DNA from: Salipiger abyssi
GTDB taxonomy: Bacteria; Pseudomonadota; Alphaproteobacteria; Rhodobacterales; Rhodobacteraceae
NCBI RefSeq assembly: GCF_017311415.1
Contig: NZ_JAEKIS010000006.1
Span: 226,467-290,466 of the forward strand
DNA: 64,000 nucleotides
Reading direction: 5' to 3'
The position numbers were made by a program, and so were the translations under genes. Position 1 is the stretch's first letter, and the number at the start of each line of letters is the position of its first letter. A model generated the notes under the pieces. That model saw nothing but the letters and a program-made list of their open reading frames with translations, did no database searches and was not told the origin of the DNA. Shown here one piece after another: positions 62,157 to 64,000 of this stretch.

Positions 62157-63911
62157 ATGTCGCCCACTATTTTCCACCGGATGACGTCATTCGGCGCGCT
62201 CAGCTTGGCATGGGATCGGGTGCGTCGCAACGCGGGCTGTTCGGGCGGCGACGGCCAGACCATCGACCAGTTCGCCCAAATCGCCACCGACAGCCTGCGC
62301 GTTCTCTCCGGCAAACTGCGCAACGGCCACTATCGGCCTCGCCGGCTTCGCCATCACCTCGTCCCGAAACCGGACGGCAGCCAGCGCCCGCTGGCCATTC
62401 CAAGCATCAGCGACCGCATCGTGCAGACGGCCTGCGCGCAGGCGCTCGGCCCGCTGCTGGAACCGGAATTCCACCCGGACAGCTACGGCTATCGACCGGG
62501 ACGCTCAGTCCAGATGGCGGTCGATCGCATCGGCGCGCTGCGCCGCGCAGGGCATGTGTGGGTTGTCGAAGCCGACATCGACCGTGCTTTCGAACATGTA
62601 CCCCATGCCCCGATCCTCGATGCGCTGGACAGGCTGATCGGGGAGCCGCAGATCACCGATCTGATCGCGCACTGGTTCGAACACGCGGCACAGGACAGGG
62701 GCACCCCGGGGCGCGGGCTCCCACAGGGATCGCCGCTTTCACCTCTCCTGTTCAACCTGTTTCTCGATGGGCTCGACGAGCGTTTCGATACGCCCGATAT
62801 TCGCATCGTCCGCTTTGCAGACGATTTTCTGCTGCTCGCCACATCCGAAACCGCGGCCCGCGCGGGCCTTTCCCGGGCAAAGCTCTGGCTGGCCCAGCAT
62901 GGGCTCGACCTTAACGAAGAGGGCAGCCGCGTGGTGACATTCGACCGCGGATTTGCATTTCTCGGCAAGCTTTTCGTCCGCTCGCTCACCCTGCCCGAGC
63001 CGGATGAGGACGCTGATCCGGAAACCGCCGCGATCCTGCGCGAGCTGGCAGAGGAAGACGCGGAAGAGGCCGCTGCCGAGGCGGCCGGTCACGATAGCGG
63101 GGCGCGCATCCTCTACATGATGGAGCCTGGGCGGCGGCTCGCGGTGACCGGGCGCAGCTTTTCCGTCCGCGGCAAGAACGATGCCGAGCTGTTGCGCCTG
63201 CCCCACGCCCGTGTCGACCGGATCGAGATCGGCCCGGCAATCGAGCTCGACGCCGAACTGATGCGACATGTGCTGGCCACGGGCACCGAGCTGGCGCTGG
63301 TGCGCGGCGACGGCGAGACGCTGGGTCAGCTTTCGCCCCCGGTGGCAGCCCGCGCATCTCTGCATCTGGCGCAGGCGCGCGTCTGCCTCGACCCCGCGCT
63401 CGCAACGGACCTGGCGCGGCGCATCGTCGATGCCCGGCTACGCAACCAGCGGGCACGGCTCCACGTTCTGAACCGCACGCCGCGCCGCGACGATGTGGTG
63501 CGGGCCAGCAAGGAGATCGGCCGTATCCTTCGCAAGCTGCCCCAGGCCGAAGATGTCGCCGCCCTGCGCGGGCATGAGGGCCGCGCGGCGGCGGTCTACT
63601 GGCCCGCCCTCGGGGCGCTTTGCGAAGGCGAGCCGCAACCCTTTCGCCGCAGCCGCCCGGCGAGCACGCCTTTGAATGCGGCAATCAACTATCTGTCCGC
63701 GATGCTGGAGCGCGATATGCGCTCTGCGGTTCTGGCAGCCGGGCTGCACCCCGGTTTCGGCGTGTTGCACAGCCCTGCGGACCGGCACGACGCCTGCGTC
63801 TGGGATCTGCAAGAGGGGTTCCGCGCGGCGCTCGGCGAGGGGCTGGCCGTCGGATTGTTCAGCCGCAACCGCCTGCGCGCCGTAACCGACCGATTGGGGC
63901 CGCCTGCCTGA
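62157..63911 (+). CDS. cas1: Reverse transcriptase-Cas1 fusion, apparently short at its C-terminus
   Basis: A 584-residue fusion. Residues 1 to about 290 are a group II intron-like reverse transcriptase: VPKPDGSQRPLAIPSISDRI, D140 in VVEADIDRAFEHV, GRGLPQGSPLSPLLFNLFLD and the catalytic F220-A-D-D223. An acidic linker (about 281-310) leads to Cas1 (from about 318): ILYMMEPGRRLAVTGRSFSV, the metal residues E474 (RGHEGRAAAVYWPAL), H538 (HPGFGVLHSP) and D550 (ACVWDLQEGFR). These fusions integrate spacers from RNA as well as DNA. The frame stops 34 residues after D550; Cas1 proteins usually continue for several dozen more, so the tail may be lost. Confidence 0.92.
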   Translation: MSPTIFHRMTSFGALSLAWDRVRRNAGCSGGDGQTIDQFAQIATDSLRVLSGKLRNGHYRPRRLRHHLVPKPDGSQRPLAIPSISDRIVQTACAQALGPLLEPEFHPDSYGYRPGRSVQMAVDRIGALRRAGHVWVVEADIDRAFEHVPHAPILDALDRLIGEPQITDLIAHWFEHAAQDRGTPGRGLPQGSPLSPLLFNLFLDGLDERFDTPDIRIVRFADDFLLLATSETAARAGLSRAKLWLAQHGLDLNEEGSRVVTFDRGFAFLGKLFVRSLTLPEPDEDADPETAAILRELAEEDAEEAAAEAAGHDSGARILYMMEPGRRLAVTGRSFSVRGKNDAELLRLPHARVDRIEIGPAIELDAELMRHVLATGTELALVRGDGETLGQLSPPVAARASLHLAQARVCLDPALATDLARRIVDARLRNQRARLHVLNRTPRRDDVVRASKEIGRILRKLPQAEDVAALRGHEGRAAAVYWPALGALCEGEPQPFRRSRPASTPLNAAINYLSAMLERDMRSAVLAAGLHPGFGVLHSPADRHDACVWDLQEGFRAALGEGLAVGLFSRNRLRAVTDRLGPPA

Positions 63912-63927
63912 GGCTGGGGTTCCGAGG

Positions 63928-63967
63928 TAAGACACGTGCATAACGACGTCGTTATGCACGTGTCTTA
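63928..63967. repeat. Perfect 40-bp palindrome downstream of RT-Cas1
   Basis: The left half TAAGACACGTGCATAACGAC (63928-63947) is followed directly by its exact reverse complement (63948-63967), with no loop. It lies 16 bases after the RT-Cas1 stop and 12 bases before the next start codon. It could be a terminator, a recombinase site or the end of an inserted element. Confidence 0.85.
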
Positions 63968-63979
63968 TTCGGAGGAGCC

Positions 63980-64000
63980 ATGCTGGGCGAGGTTCTGGGT
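63980..64000 (+). CDS. Start of a gene cut by the right edge
   Basis: ATG at 63980 follows a strong GGAGGA site (63971-63976) and opens a frame MLGEVLG that runs off the window. Too short to identify. It does not look like the usual start of Cas2. Confidence 0.4.

Noticed and set aside
62157..63911. A plain group II intron reverse transcriptase/maturase
   Set aside because: The C-terminal half has Cas1 motifs and the gene abuts a CRISPR leader; no intron ribozyme structure is evident.

Overview
The window looks like a chromosome segment of a high-GC alphaproteobacterium, most likely a Rhodobacteraceae (Roseobacter-group) member. This rests on gene content and order: a che operon with an STAS protein, the four-gene Anbu proteasome-like operon, urtABCDE, a SelD fused to an NADH-dehydrogenase-like domain, and many short GC-rich palindromic repeats. 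No 16S rRNA gene is present, so the assignment is by inference.

Layout, left to right. (1) 1-9.4 kb: a cut-off secreted protein, an MFS transporter, a Sel1-repeat protein, then accessory genes of a PQQ-dependent alcohol oxidation system: beta-propeller and ABC-type binding protein on the minus strand, and PedF-like cytochrome c and MoxJ/XoxJ-like binding protein on the plus strand. An ApbE flavin transferase and a NosR-like FMN/4Fe-4S membrane protein follow. The PQQ dehydrogenase itself is not in the window. (2) 9.6-21 kb: a minus-strand propane/acetone/phenol-type soluble diiron monooxygenase cluster: hydroxylase alpha, reductase, hydroxylase beta, coupling protein, amidohydrolase, DUF59 protein, dedicated GroEL-like chaperonin, Zn alcohol dehydrogenase, a small unknown protein and an aldehyde dehydrogenase. 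A sigma-54 gene lies immediately upstream. (3) 22.8-25.5 kb: genes of unknown function, including a three-gene operon (coiled-coil protein, WD40 propeller, 59-residue protein). (4) 25.7-32.6 kb: dgdR/dgdA (2,2-dialkylglycine decarboxylase, which makes acetone from 2-aminoisobutyrate), a TMADH-family demethylase with a divergent TetR regulator, and a ThDP enzyme. (5) 32.8-39.4 kb: a chemotaxis operon (STAS, cheY, cheA, cheW, cheR, cheY, a small unknown, cheB, cheD). (6) 39.4-43.4 kb: the Anbu operon. (7) 43.9-50.2 kb: urea ABC transporter urtABCDE. (8) 50.4-56.8 kb: a sugar or compatible-solute ABC transporter with a GH63-like glycosidase. (9) 57-60.2 kb: SelD fusion and selenouridine synthase MnmH, then tRNA-Phe. 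(10) 60.4-64 kb: a compositionally different segment downstream of tRNA-Phe, with a Cas6 endoribonuclease, a 5-repeat CRISPR array and a reverse transcriptase-Cas1 fusion, followed by a perfect 40-bp palindrome and the start of another gene.

Working together: PrmABCD would hydroxylate propane, acetone or a phenol. The alcohol and aldehyde dehydrogenases would oxidise the products, and the chaperonin probably folds the hydroxylase. dgdA a few kilobases away generates acetone, a known substrate of this monooxygenase subfamily, so the two may be linked. sigma-54-like promoter sequences and GTCTC/GAGAC inverted repeats recur upstream of the aldehyde dehydrogenase and the WD40 operon.

The most unusual part is the right end. 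It is an RNA-capable CRISPR adaptation module (RT-Cas1 with a separate cas6 flanking a young array) beside tRNA-Phe. The Cas1 part appears to lack its C-terminal tail just before the 40-bp palindrome. All functional statements come from reading the sequence; no database searches were run.
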